Assembly: GCF_900103275.1 (NCBI RefSeq)
Contig: NZ_FNGP01000001.1
Coordinates: forward strand, 744,001 to 808,000
Direction: 5' to 3'
Length of the DNA: 64,000 bases
Source of the DNA: Tessaracoccus oleiagri
GTDB lineage: Bacteria; Actinomycetota; Actinomycetes; Propionibacteriales; Propionibacteriaceae
The first letter of the stretch is position 1, and each line of letters opens with the position of its first letter. The translations under genes were made by a program, and so were the position numbers. The notes beneath the pieces are model-generated. The model was not told where the DNA came from. It was given only the letters and a program-made list of their open reading frames with translations, and made no database searches. Positions 18,911 through 27,331 of the stretch are shown here, piece after piece.

Positions 18911-21145
18911 CTACTGGGCGACTTCCGCCGGTCGCCTTCTCCCTCGCCGCAGGATCGTCGACGGCCAGCTGCTGAACGTGCCCACCAGGGTGATCAGGGA
19001 CGGTACGAGCAGCGCGCGCACGATGAACACGTCGATCAGGATCCCGACCCCCAGCAGGAATCCGAGCTCGTGGAACGGGCCGAGCGGGATCAGCGCGAGG
19101 AGCCCGAAGCTGGCGGCGAGTGCGAGGCCGGCGGAGGTGATGGCGCGGGTCGACTCCGGGGTGGCGACGAGCAGCGCCTCGCGCATCGGGCGGTTGCGGG
19201 CCTCCTGCCAGATGTGGCCGACGGCGAAGATGTTGTAGTCGGAGCCGAGGGACAGCAGCAGGACCGAGACGGCGAACGGCACGTAGAACGTGAGGCCGTC
19301 CTGGCCGAGGTAGTCCTGGAAGAAGAGCACCGCGAGCCCCAGCGTCGCGCCGAGCGCCAGGACGCTCGAGGCGAGGAGGTACAGCGGCGCGATCAGGGCG
19401 CGGAGGAAGATGACGAGGAGCAACAGGTTGACGGCGAGCGCGACGAGCCCGATGCGGAGCAGGTCGTTGCTGGTGTCGGCGATGATGCCCGAGGCGAGCG
19501 CGGTGTCGCCGCCCACGTAGCTGGTGACCTCGCCCAGGCCCGCGTCGGTGGCGAGCTGCGGCAGCGACTCCCGGATCGAGCCGAGCGTGTCGATCGCGGT
19601 CGCCTCCAGCGGCGTGCTGTCGAGCACGACGAGGTAGCGCACCGCCTCGCCCGACTTGGCGGTGAAGGCCCCCGCGTCGTCGGCGGCGGGCAGGTCACCG
19701 GGACCGATCACGCCCGCCACCCCGGGCTGGGTCTTGAGGGCCTCGCCGAACTGGGCGACCTCCTCCTGCTTCTCCCCGATCCCGGGCGCCTCGAGCACGA
19801 TCTCGGTGGGGGAGACGATGCCGGGGGCGAAGCCCTCGCCGGCGGCGTCCGCCGCGCGCTGGGCGCTCGTGGTTTCGGGCAGGGACTGCACGAATCCCAG
19901 GCCGAGCTCCATGTCCTTCGCCTGGTAGGCGAGGGCGCCGAGGCCCGCCACGCACAGCAGCACGATGACGAAGGCCGAGGCGCGGTTCGCCACCGCGCGG
20001 GTGAGGAACGACGGCCGTTCGCGCACCTTGGTGGGTGCCACGGCGAGCTTGCGCGGCCAGAACGCCGCTCCGCCGAGGATGGCGAGCAGGGCCGGCACGA
20101 GCGTGATGGCCACCACCAACCCCGTGAGGACGGTGAGCGCCAGCGCGGGGCCGAAGCCGCTGAAGAGCGGGGACTCCGCGACGAGCAGCGATGCGGTACC
20201 TGCGGCGACCGTGACGCCGGCCACCGTGACGATCGGCGTGAAGGAGGCGGTGGCCAGGCGGGCCGCCTCGAGGCGGTCGTAGCCCTCCCGTAGACGGGCC
20301 CGCAGGCCGGAGAGGTAGAAGATGCAGTAGTCGGTGACGATGCCGAGCAGAAGCGCGACGATCAGCGGCCGGAGGTCGGCGGGTATCGAGACGTTCATCA
20401 CGGTGGAGGCCCACCCGGAGACGCCGAGCGTGACGAAGACGGCGGCGCCGACGGAGATCAGCGTGAGCAACGGCGCCACGAGAGACCCGAAGGTGACGGC
20501 CACGATCGTCAGGACCGCCAGGATGGTCACGACCTCGACGATGTGCACGTAGGAGTTGAGGACGCGGCCCTGGGCCGCCCGGGCGGGGATGGAGCCCGTG
20601 ACGCCCACGTAGGAGTCGGACGCGTCGGTGAGCTGCTGGGCAGCGAATTCCTCGATGTGGTAGGTCTGGTCGAAGAAGTTCATGTTCGGGTCCCCGAACA
20701 CGAACGTGACGACGGTCGTGTTCTTCTCGCCGGCGCCCGGGAACGCGCCCTCGGCGTTCGGCACCGGGATCGCGCCCAGCAGGGGCACGTCGTAGGCCTT
20801 CTGGGTGATGGCGATGCCGCGCATGACGGCCTCCGCCTGGACCAGCGGCGACAGGCCCTCGGGGTCGCGCTGCACGATAGCCGCGCGGCTCAGGAGGGGG
20901 AACCCGAAGAGCTCCAACGACCGCTGTTCCGCCGCGAAGCTGGCGTCGTTGGCGCCGAGCGCCTCGATGTCGTTCGCGGAGCCCTGCGGCGCGGGCAGGT
21001 ACAGCTGGGCGGCGACGGCGGCGGCGATCCACCCGAGGACGATGAACCAGCGCAGCGCGACCGTCACGCGGGCGTAGCCGTACCAGAGCTTGGCCATGAA
21101 GCCGCGACGGGGCGGCGACTCGGGGCGGGCCGGTGCGTCGCTCAT
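18911..21145 (-). CDS. MMPL/RND-family membrane transporter
   Basis: A 744-residue exporter with the two-fold MMPL layout: a membrane helix, a large external domain (about residues 55-190), five helices, then the same again. The proton-relay motifs in the fourth helices are GIVTDYCIFYLSG and SLGSDYNIFAVGH. MMPL proteins export lipids or hydrophobic drugs. The start overlaps by 4 nt the stop of the upstream 170-residue membrane-anchored protein, so the two are made together. The cargo is unknown. A second MMPL gene at 27904 is only distantly similar. Confidence 0.9.
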   Translation of the reverse strand: MSDAPARPESPPRRGFMAKLWYGYARVTVALRWFIVLGWIAAAVAAQLYLPAPQGSANDIEALGANDASFAAEQRSLELFGFPLLSRAAIVQRDPEGLSPLVQAEAVMRGIAITQKAYDVPLLGAIPVPNAEGAFPGAGEKNTTVVTFVFGDPNMNFFDQTYHIEEFAAQQLTDASDSYVGVTGSIPARAAQGRVLNSYVHIVEVVTILAVLTIVAVTFGSLVAPLLTLISVGAAVFVTLGVSGWASTVMNVSIPADLRPLIVALLLGIVTDYCIFYLSGLRARLREGYDRLEAARLATASFTPIVTVAGVTVAAGTASLLVAESPLFSGFGPALALTVLTGLVVAITLVPALLAILGGAAFWPRKLAVAPTKVRERPSFLTRAVANRASAFVIVLLCVAGLGALAYQAKDMELGLGFVQSLPETTSAQRAADAAGEGFAPGIVSPTEIVLEAPGIGEKQEEVAQFGEALKTQPGVAGVIGPGDLPAADDAGAFTAKSGEAVRYLVVLDSTPLEATAIDTLGSIRESLPQLATDAGLGEVTSYVGGDTALASGIIADTSNDLLRIGLVALAVNLLLLVIFLRALIAPLYLLASSVLALGATLGLAVLFFQDYLGQDGLTFYVPFAVSVLLLSLGSDYNIFAVGHIWQEARNRPMREALLVATPESTRAITSAGLALAASFGLLALIPLGPFHELGFLLGVGILIDVFIVRALLVPSLITLVGTFSSWPSTILRRGRRRPAEVAQ

Positions 21146-21654
21146 CGCGTCGGGCTCGCGCTCGGGCTGGGCTCCGGCGACGGCGACTCAGCGGGCTCCG
21201 GTGACTCTTCACCCTGCGGTGACTCTCCGGCCTGCGGTGTCTTGCCGGCCTGGGCGAGGCACGCCTCGGAGGCGCCGTCGGCCGTCTCGCGGGCGTCCTG
21301 CAGCTTGTCGAACGTCTCCTGCAGCGCCTTCGCGTCCTGCGCCTGCGCACCTGCGGCCAGCTCGTCGACCGCCTGCTCCACCACGAGGTTGTATTCCGCG
21401 GCTCGCACGCACTCGTCAGAGACGGCTCCCGGCTCTGCGGTCGAGTCGTCGGCGGTGGGTGTCGGCGAAGGCGACGGGGTCGGGCTGGCGCTGATGACCG
21501 GCTGGGCCTTCAGTGGGGTCGCCCATCCGATGCCCAAGAGGAAGACCCCGGCTGCGGCGGTCAGCGCAATGCCGACGAGGAGGCCGATCAGGAGCATCAC
21601 CCCGCCCCCGAACCCGCTGCGGCGTGGAGCGCCCCGTTGCTCGTCGACTGTCAT
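21142..21654 (-). CDS. Single-pass membrane protein with Pro/Ser-rich outer region, partner of the MMPL transporter
   Basis: A 170-residue protein: short cytoplasmic N-terminus, one membrane helix (VMLLIGLLVGIALTAAAGVF, about residues 19-45), a Ser/Pro/Thr linker (SPTPSPSPTPT), a helical domain with two cysteines (DECVRAAEY and SEACLAQAG) that could form a disulfide, and a Ser/Pro/Glu-rich tail. AGGAGG precedes the ATG and its stop overlaps the MMPL start (ATGA). It may be an accessory subunit of the transporter; no family is recognised. Confidence 0.75.
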   Translation of the reverse strand: MTVDEQRGAPRRSGFGGGVMLLIGLLVGIALTAAAGVFLLGIGWATPLKAQPVISASPTPSPSPTPTADDSTAEPGAVSDECVRAAEYNLVVEQAVDELAAGAQAQDAKALQETFDKLQDARETADGASEACLAQAGKTPQAGESPQGEESPEPAESPSPEPSPSASPTR

Positions 21655-21789
21655 CGGTCCTCCTGGTGGTGCGGCCGGCGCTGGCCCGTGGGGACAGCAG
21701 TGATGCGATGCTACTTGTCAGGCGCGTCTTTCGAATGCACTTTCGTACCGGGAGCCGTCGGTCCATTCGCGGCAAGTCGTAATCACAGC

Positions 21790-22483
21790 CATCCTCGCTG
21801 ACGTCCTCGAGGAATTCGCTGAAGAGGTTGTAGAGGATCAGGTAGTACACGCGCTGCGGCGAGTTCTCTGCGTACACGCTCGCGATGTGATCGCGGACCG
21901 TCTCCGTCACATCATCGAGCTGGTCTGGGTTGTGCCAAATCTGGTCGAAGAGCTGAACGAACTGCCTCGTCTCGGATGCGCCCTCGAACTTGGTGACGAC
22001 GTTGGAAACGGCGGGCCCGCGCTCATATCCCAGGTCGGCCGTCGTGAAGCCCTGGATCGGAAAGTATGCAGCATCCTCGTCGACCGCCGCGAGCGCCTGC
22101 ATCGGCGCGCCGGTGTGATTCGAGCGGAAGGTGACCTTCTGCCGTACCCACTCAGCGCACTCGCGCGCGATCGCCCGCTGGGTCAGCTTGTTGCGCAGCC
22201 GGATTTCGAACTCGGTGCCGTAGAGCGCAGCGTCTCGGTTCTTGTCGTTGGGGATGAAAAACTGGCGCTTCTCAGGCGCCGGCTTGTCGGTCGCTTTCGT
22301 CGTGGTGAACGACGGCGCGGTGAAGATGAACTCTAACTCGTCGATCGACTGAAGCTCTTCCTTAAGCGCCTCGAACGCGAAGATCGAGAAGGTGCTCGCG
22401 GCGATGCGCAGCTTCGAACCCGGCTTGATCGACGCCTTCAGATTGTCGCCGAGGTATTCGTTGAGGTTGTCGATGATTCTCAT
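21790..22483 (-). pseudogene. Truncated SNF2/DEAD-type helicase (N-terminal domain only)
   Basis: The first 231 residues (MRIIDNLNEYLGD, SKLRIAASTFSIFAFEALK, YGTEFEIRLRNKLTQ, ILYNLFSEFLEDVSED) match, from memory, the N-terminal PLD-like part of large helicases that accompany DNA methyltransferases in restriction-type defence loci. In intact relatives the same frame runs into the Walker-A helicase core. Here similarity stops at about 21790 and the frame drifts through unrelated sequence to a stop at 21416, inside the 170-residue gene. The ATG directly abuts a TGA (TGAATG), so it was probably coupled to a now-lost upstream gene. It is less G+C-rich than its surroundings. Confidence 0.7.
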
Positions 22484-22873
22484 TCAGACGCCCCTAGCCT
22501 CGTCCTCGGCGTCCGGGCTGCCGAAGCCGCTCGGCGCTCACGTCGATGACCTCCGCGATGAGGGTAGACAAGAGCGTGCACAGTGGCCACCATAGCGAAG
22601 GCTTACTCTTCTTGCCCGTACCACACTCCCGGACCAGTCCCCGTGACGTTCGTCGACCCGTACGCCTGGACAGGAGAACGAGAAAACTGCGCAGCCCGAG
22701 AGCTTGGGCCAAGGAGTAGGGCTGTGGAGCATAGGGGACTCGAACCCTGAAGGAAATCCGCGCTCACAAGGTATTTTATGCCTCAGCGGCCGTGGTGAGC
22801 CCAAAGCGAGCCCATCTCACACCCTTCTTGCTTTGCTCGAGGATGGATCCGCCGCGACCACTAGATGCAGAGG
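22484..22873. other. Gene-poor part of the tRNA-Ala island
   Basis: No convincing gene. Short open frames on both strands lack ribosome sites and recognisable domains. The stretch contains the left copy of the 25-bp tRNA-derived repeat (22723-22747) and, next to the helicase remnant, roughly 17 codons in frame with the abutting TGA that may be the tail of a lost upstream gene. No integrase fragment was recognised. Confidence 0.4.
22723..22747. repeat. Distal attachment-site copy: 25-bp duplication of the tRNA-Ala 3' end
   Basis: Exact copy of 23934-23958, containing GGAGCATAGGGGACTCGAAC, i.e. the acceptor 3' strand and T-arm of the tRNA on the minus strand. A tRNA-end duplication bounding about 1.2 kb is the usual trace of site-specific integration. 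Confidence 0.8.
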
Positions 22874-23278
22874 TTAATCGCAACCGCAGGCGCCGCTCAG
22901 CGACGGTACGAGAAAACAGACTGGGCACGCCGCGGTGAATATCTCTAGACCATCCTTGCCCCCGCTCGAGCCGGGACGGTATGTCGAGAGGTGATACCAA
23001 CGACCGTTATTGCTTTCATCACCACCAATCCCTTGCGGCATGAGTGCGGGATCCACGCCCTTCGCCCACTCGGGCGAAGTCCAGTACATCACTCCGGGGC
23101 TGATCTGGAGCGCCACTCGGCCCTTCGCTCGAGCGACAACGTACTGCCCCGACGGCGGTTGGTAATAGTCTCTCTCGGGGAGGGCGTCTAGTGCGTTATC
23201 GATGAGCGCGCGGTCGCTGTGACTCCAGTTCTCGCGCCACTCAAGGACTTGTTGACGAGTAAGAACTCGTGTGCCCAT
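22874..23278 (-). CDS. Orphan island protein with C-terminal Cys-rich end
   Basis: A 134-residue protein, start chosen at 23278 because AAGGAGG lies 6-7 nt upstream. It begins MGTRVLTRQQVLEWRENWSH, has a central strand-rich part (GQYVVARAKGRVALQI, PGVMYWTSPEWAKGVD) and ends with CPVC and CGC motifs that could bind zinc. No family is recognised. It is the only intact-looking gene between the two att copies, so it may be the surviving cargo of the element. A role in defence or regulation cannot be judged from sequence. Confidence 0.6.
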   Translation of the reverse strand: MGTRVLTRQQVLEWRENWSHSDRALIDNALDALPERDYYQPPSGQYVVARAKGRVALQISPGVMYWTSPEWAKGVDPALMPQGIGGDESNNGRWYHLSTYRPGSSGGKDGLEIFTAACPVCFLVPSLSGACGCD

Positions 23279-23933
23279 CGCGCACCTCCTTCTCCGTTGA
23301 GATCGCACCGCGTCGGGCCACAAGCCGCGCTGCTCCAGACACTCGCTACGCACTCTAGCGTTCCGACGCGTGTCGTTGGCTTGCGTGCGAGGCGTTCACC
23401 ACATCCGAACTCACTCGTACCTCGACTGATAGTCCCAGCTACCAGCTCCGCCTGGGGACATGCGACGTGCTGCTCGACCGACAGAGCTCCTCCGACCCGC
23501 ACGGTGCGGTCGTTGAGTGGTGTCGATGGCTGCGTCCGTGGCTGATCGGTCATCACGCCGCTGATGTCCAAAGAGGCGTCCCGCAGGAACGTATGGAACC
23601 CCAGCGAGAGGGGGGTACACGGGTGGGGTGCGTCGCTCGGGATTGCCCCTCCACCCCTACCATCCTTCAGAAGCTGCCGGGTGGCCCGTGGGCGCGCTGG
23701 GATCGTCCGGCGCATCGAACGGTTGCGCCGTCCAACGTTCGGCTCTCCTTCGCACGATGCGGCGCCTTCATCCAATCGCGCCAAGACCGACGGGTGGTGG
23801 GAACGGAGCCAGCGGGTCTCGAGCTCCCCCGTAGACCAAGCACCCCAAGAGCTGCCTAGAGTTTTCCTAGTGGTGAGAGTCCGAAGGGCCTAGTCAGCTA
23901 CGCCTATAAGCGTAAACGCATCCGGCGTCAGGT
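23279..23933. other. Non-coding or decayed stretch of the island
   Basis: About 650 bp with no supportable gene. Several frames stay open by chance, the longest on the minus strand at 23188-23784, but their codon use is scattered, they overlap the orphan gene, and they lack ribosome sites. It probably holds decayed element sequence between the orphan gene and the tRNA. Confidence 0.4.
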
Positions 23934-23958
23934 TGTGGAGCATAGGGGACTCGAACCC
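23934..23958. repeat. tRNA-proximal attachment-site copy
   Basis: The 25 bp shared exactly with 22723-22747. Here they form the 3' end and T-arm of the intact tRNA-Ala gene. Confidence 0.8.
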
Positions 23959-24008
23959 CTAACTTCCACCTTGCAAAGGTGGCACTCTACCAATTGAGTT
24001 AATGCCCC
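23936..24008 (-). tRNA. tRNA-Ala (anticodon TGC)
   Basis: A 73-nt cloverleaf on the minus strand: acceptor GGGGCAT paired with ATGCTCC (one G-T pair), D-arm with TCAATTGGTAGAG, anticodon stem CCACC/GGTGG with loop containing TTTGCAA, T-arm GGGGTTCGAGTCCCC. CCA is not encoded. It is the integration target of the neighbouring island remnant. Confidence 0.93.
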
Positions 24009-24020
24009 GAGCGCTCGGCA

Positions 24021-24051
24021 AGTATAGCCACGAGCGCGCGGCGGGGCGCAA
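24021..24051 (-). promoter_or_regulatory. Promoter of tRNA-Ala
   Basis: On the minus strand a -35 TTGCGC (24046-24051) and -10 TATACT (24021-24026) with a 19-nt spacer, placing the start about 10 nt before the tRNA. A typical housekeeping sigma-factor promoter. Confidence 0.6.
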
Positions 24052-24058
24052 ACGCGGC

Positions 24059-24376
24059 TCAGCGGCCGAACTCGAGCAGCAGCACGCCGCCGATCACGAG
24101 CGCGATGCCGAGCGACATCAGCGGCGAGAACGGCTCGGCGAAGAAGAGGCGGCTGAGGACCGCCGTCGCCGCCACGCCCACGGCGGTCCAGACCCCGTAC
24201 GCCACCGCGAGCGGCATCCCGGTGGTGAGCGACAGCGACAGCGCGGTGAACGCCACCACGTAGCCGACGGCCACCACCGCGTACCAGCGCCGCCCGCTGG
24301 TGACGGCCTTCCGCAGGCTCATGGTCCCGGTGACCTCGGCCGCGATCGCCACGGCGAGGTAGAGCCAGGCCGTCAC
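24059..24376 (-). CDS. Small multidrug resistance (SMR) family protein, second of pair
   Basis: A 105-residue protein with four membrane helices and the SMR layout: membrane Glu in AIAAEVTGTMSLRKA (Glu14, the proton/substrate site), AYGVWTAVG in helix 3, and FFAEPFSPLMSLGIALVIGG in helix 4. It starts with GTG overlapping the stop of the preceding SMR gene (GTGA). Two adjacent unlike SMR proteins usually work as a heterodimer, exporting guanidinium-type or other cationic compounds. Confidence 0.87.
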   Translation of the reverse strand: MTAWLYLAVAIAAEVTGTMSLRKAVTSGRRWYAVVAVGYVVAFTALSLSLTTGMPLAVAYGVWTAVGVAATAVLSRLFFAEPFSPLMSLGIALVIGGVLLLEFGR

Positions 24377-24753
24377 CGCTCGTCGCCGATCCGCGCCTCG
24401 CGTTGCCGCATCGCCGCCTGCGAGCCCAGTTCGATGCACAGCACCCCGGTGGCGATCACGACGATGCCCACACCCATGAGGAGGGTGAGTGGCTCGTCGA
24501 ACAGCCACCTCGACAGCAGCGCCGTGACCGCCACGCCGCTCGCGCCCCAGATCCCGTAGGCCACCCCGAGCCCCATGCCCGCCCGCAGGCACACGGCCAG
24601 CGCCGCGAACGCCCCGACGTAGCCCGTCACCACGACGGCGTACAGCCACGGCCGGTCGAGCGCGCCCCGCAGACTCAGCGTCGCCGACACCTCCAGCAGG
24701 ATCGCCGCGACGAGGAAGCCCCACGCCCGGCGGCGGTCGGCCCCGCCCGTCAA
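24373..24753 (-). CDS. SMR family protein, first of pair
   Basis: A 126-residue SMR protein: Glu in AAILLEVSATLSLRGA, AYGIWGASG in helix 3, LFDEPLTLLMGVGIVVIATG in helix 4, and a 20-residue charged tail (AAMRQREARIGDER) lacking in its partner. A TTG start at 24753 is inferred because it overlaps the TGA of the upstream gene (TTGA) and gives the correct N-terminus. The unequal pair, one with a longer tail, fits an asymmetric heterodimer. Confidence 0.82.
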   Translation of the reverse strand: MTGGADRRRAWGFLVAAILLEVSATLSLRGALDRPWLYAVVVTGYVGAFAALAVCLRAGMGLGVAYGIWGASGVAVTALLSRWLFDEPLTLLMGVGIVVIATGVLCIELGSQAAMRQREARIGDER

Positions 24754-25898
24754 CGCGCCCCCCGGCGCAGTCGCGGCGGCCCCAGCGTGGCCGCGATCAG
24801 CATGCCCTTCTCGCGCACGGACATGCGCCGGAACATCCCCCACATGGCCCCGGCCAGCTCGGCGTGGCCGGAGTCCCGCGACATGAACGCGCGCTGCGCC
24901 GCCGACGGGAGCCGGCCGAACGCGTCGAACAGGCCGAGCGTGCCGTCGACGCCGAGCCGCAGCAGCGCGCGCAGCCCCATCTCGCGCAGCACGTCGGCGG
25001 GCCCGAACGGATCCACCCCCACCGGCTTGCCGGCCGCGATCCTCTTGGCCAGCGGGTCGGCCACCCGCAGGGAGTGGGCGACGGAGTAGCCGGTGACGAG
25101 GTTGCCGCCGCGGCCAGCAGTGCCGATCGCGAGCGCCCCGTCGGGCGGCGGCGCGCCCCGGCCGCGCATCGGGATCCGGACCACCTCCCGGTCGATCGGT
25201 GACTCGAGGGCCCCCGCGTCGACGCCCCGCGCCAACAGCCGGTGTCGCAGGCGGGCGCGCAACTCGTCGATGGGCATCCCGGGGGCGGCCGCGAGGCACG
25301 TCTCCTCCAGCAGGACGGTGCCGTCTCCGAGCGGGATGGCGTAGAGGAACGACGGCGTGCCCGTCGGGTGCTTGCGCGCGGACCAGTCGGTGCGCCAGTC
25401 CATCAGCAGGGCGGCTGCGCCCTGCAGCGCGGGGGCCGCAGCCTCCTCGGGCACGACGATGCCGTACGCGGTCTGGGCCGGGGCCGGGTCGTCGGCCACC
25501 CGACCGTCGGGACGCGCGCCGCGGGCGTCGACCACCACCCGCGCCTCCGTGCCCAGCGCCCGCACGCCGGCGTCGTCGAGGCGGCCGCGTCGCAGCTCCA
25601 CGCCGTCGAGGGGCAGGGCGGCCTGGAGGGTGGCGTTGTCGAGGACGAGGTAGTCGCGCGCCAACCGGTGGGTGCCGCGGGCGCGGATCTCGGGCCCGGA
25701 AATCCTGGAGCGCACCACGGACTCGGGGAGGTCGCCCAGCTCGTCGCCCCAGATCCCGTAGGTGGGCGTCCACACGGCCTCGGGGCGAGGGTCGACGGCG
25801 AGCACCCGCAGCCCCTGCGCGGCGCAGCGCGACGCCAGGGCCCGTCCTGCGGGACCGAGGCCGGCGATGGCGACGTCGAACGTGGGAATGGCGGTCAC
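24750..25898 (-). CDS. Lycopene cyclase-family flavoprotein (CrtY-like)
   Basis: A 382-residue protein with an N-terminal dinucleotide-binding fold FDVAIAGLGPAGRALA, the GIWGDEL segment typical of lycopene beta-cyclases, FLYAIPLGDGTVLLEETCLA, and IGTAGRGGNLVTGYSVAHSL near the C-terminal flavin site. It would cyclise lycopene ends or act on a related polyene. No other carotenoid gene is present. The GTG start at 25898 has GGAGGA upstream; an ATG at 25922 is less likely. It heads an operon with the two SMR genes, each junction overlapping by 4 nt. Confidence 0.8.
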   Translation of the reverse strand: MTAIPTFDVAIAGLGPAGRALASRCAAQGLRVLAVDPRPEAVWTPTYGIWGDELGDLPESVVRSRISGPEIRARGTHRLARDYLVLDNATLQAALPLDGVELRRGRLDDAGVRALGTEARVVVDARGARPDGRVADDPAPAQTAYGIVVPEEAAAPALQGAAALLMDWRTDWSARKHPTGTPSFLYAIPLGDGTVLLEETCLAAAPGMPIDELRARLRHRLLARGVDAGALESPIDREVVRIPMRGRGAPPPDGALAIGTAGRGGNLVTGYSVAHSLRVADPLAKRIAAGKPVGVDPFGPADVLREMGLRALLRLGVDGTLGLFDAFGRLPSAAQRAFMSRDSGHAELAGAMWGMFRRMSVREKGMLIAATLGPPRLRRGAR

Positions 25899-25943
25899 GG
25901 CGCCAATCCTCCCACGCCCCACGGGTTCCTCCGCCGAGTGGCC

Positions 25944-26273
25944 CTACGCGAAGAAGACCGCGGAGTTCTGCAGCACCGCCAGCGCGGCGATCGCCAGCCC
26001 GACCCAGCCGGGCAGCATCGCCTTCGGCTCCCCCTGGGCGGCCGCTGCCCGGCCGAACCGGAACGCGAGGAACACAGGGATCACCAGCAGGACCAGCAGC
26101 ACGAGGAAGACGACGAGCGCGGACCCGCGCGGCAGCAGCTCGCCCTCGGGGGTCCCGGTGGAGGACATCAGGGCCGAGCCCACCGCGAACGCGATGATGA
26201 CGGCGACGGGGATGCCGAGCAGGCTGAGCCATGCGTTGCGCATGGGGTGGGTTTTGTGGGTGGTGGTGCTCAT
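25944..26273 (-). CDS. Small three-helix membrane protein
   Basis: A 109-residue protein with three predicted membrane helices (WLSLLGIPVAVIIAFAVGSA, VVFLVLLVLLVIPVFLAF, GWVGLAIAALAVLQNSAVFF) and a short His/Thr-rich front. AAAGGAG precedes the ATG at good spacing. No family is recognised. It lies alone between the cyclase operon and a CPBP protease gene, all on the minus strand. Confidence 0.7.
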   Translation of the reverse strand: MSTTTHKTHPMRNAWLSLLGIPVAVIIAFAVGSALMSSTGTPEGELLPRGSALVVFLVLLVLLVIPVFLAFRFGRAAAAQGEPKAMLPGWVGLAIAALAVLQNSAVFFA

Positions 26274-26350
26274 GGCCGACTCCTTTGAGCCACCACGGCG
26301 AAGGCCGTGTACCCAACTCTACGCCGGTGAACCCCGGGCCGCGGTGCGAT

Positions 26351-27259
26351 TCAGGACTCCGCGTGCGCTGCAGATCGAGAGGGGATCCGCTTGGTCAGCG
26401 TCTCCTTGTCGAAGCGTTTCAGGAGCCAGACGGCGAACAGCCAGGGCAGCACGCCGTAGATCACCTGGGCCACGAAGCTGCCGGAGCTCAGCACCATGTA
26501 CGACTGCCACGCGTTCGCGTAACCGTGGAGGATTACGATCCAGAAGAGACTGCGCGTGTTGTTGTAGAACCACGTCAGGACGATGGTGTAGCCGACGATG
26601 CCGATGGTGAGCCCGACGAGCGAGGAAATCGCCTGCGGGATGGGCGCTCCCAGCATGAGCGGCAACAGCACCACGGAAGGAACGTGCCACAGGCCCCAGG
26701 CGATGCCCAGGACCCAGCTGGCGCCTTCGGCAGTGCGGCTGGTCTGCAGGTACGGCAGGCCGAATCCGCGCCAGCCGAGCTCCTCCGCCAACCCCGTGCA
26801 GATGACCAGGAACAACAGGAAGGGCACGGCCAGCGACAGAGGGACGAGGAACCCGTAACTCGGTGCCGCGAATCCCCCGACCATGGATCCGGCGAGGACG
26901 GCCACCAGGCTCAGCGCGATCGGGAAGAGGAGCGCGAACGCGATCCAGCGTCCGGGGATCCGAACCCGCGCCAGGCTCGCGAACATCTCCCGGAGGCCCG
27001 GCCCCCCGCGCCAGACCGCCATCGCGATGATCCCCGCGATCGAGGGTCCGAAGGAGAAACAGAGCCCAAAGACCGCCAGCACCGTCAAGGGTGACTGCTC
27101 GCCGAGCCGGAGGAGCAGACGGAAGTTGCCCTCGTTCGTCGGCACGATCCCGCGCGGCACGAGGTAGAGGTACGCAGGGATCTGTACCGCCCACGTGATG
27201 CCGTAGGCGAGAACGAGATAGAGCGGCCAGACCAGCCGGCCGCCGGCCGACTTGCTCAT
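26351..27259 (-). CDS. CPBP-family intramembrane metalloprotease
   Basis: A 302-residue multi-pass protein with the Abi/CPBP (type II CAAX protease-like) motifs: EELGWRG near residue 160, WGLWHVPS near 190, and HGYANAW near 246, which supply the catalytic Glu and His residues. Eight membrane helices are predicted. Bacterial members are linked to bacteriocin immunity, signal or lipidated-peptide processing; the substrate here is unknown. CATACT lies 6 nt before the ATG, so it is probably leaderless. Confidence 0.87.
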   Translation of the reverse strand: MSKSAGGRLVWPLYLVLAYGITWAVQIPAYLYLVPRGIVPTNEGNFRLLLRLGEQSPLTVLAVFGLCFSFGPSIAGIIAMAVWRGGPGLREMFASLARVRIPGRWIAFALLFPIALSLVAVLAGSMVGGFAAPSYGFLVPLSLAVPFLLFLVICTGLAEELGWRGFGLPYLQTSRTAEGASWVLGIAWGLWHVPSVVLLPLMLGAPIPQAISSLVGLTIGIVGYTIVLTWFYNNTRSLFWIVILHGYANAWQSYMVLSSGSFVAQVIYGVLPWLFAVWLLKRFDKETLTKRIPSRSAAHAES

Positions 27260-27331
27260 GCGCCCAGTATGCGACGGGGTTTCGCATGTGGGAATAGGCG
27301 GTTCCGGAGAATTTCCACGCCCGAAAGGCGG

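Noticed and set aside
21655-21789. A third att copy at the outer edge of the island
   Set aside because: The sequence was read for the 25-bp tRNA-end repeat and no match was found.
23188-23784. 198-codon minus-strand frame in the island
   Set aside because: No ribosome site, no domain, and it overlaps the better-supported gene at 22874-23278.
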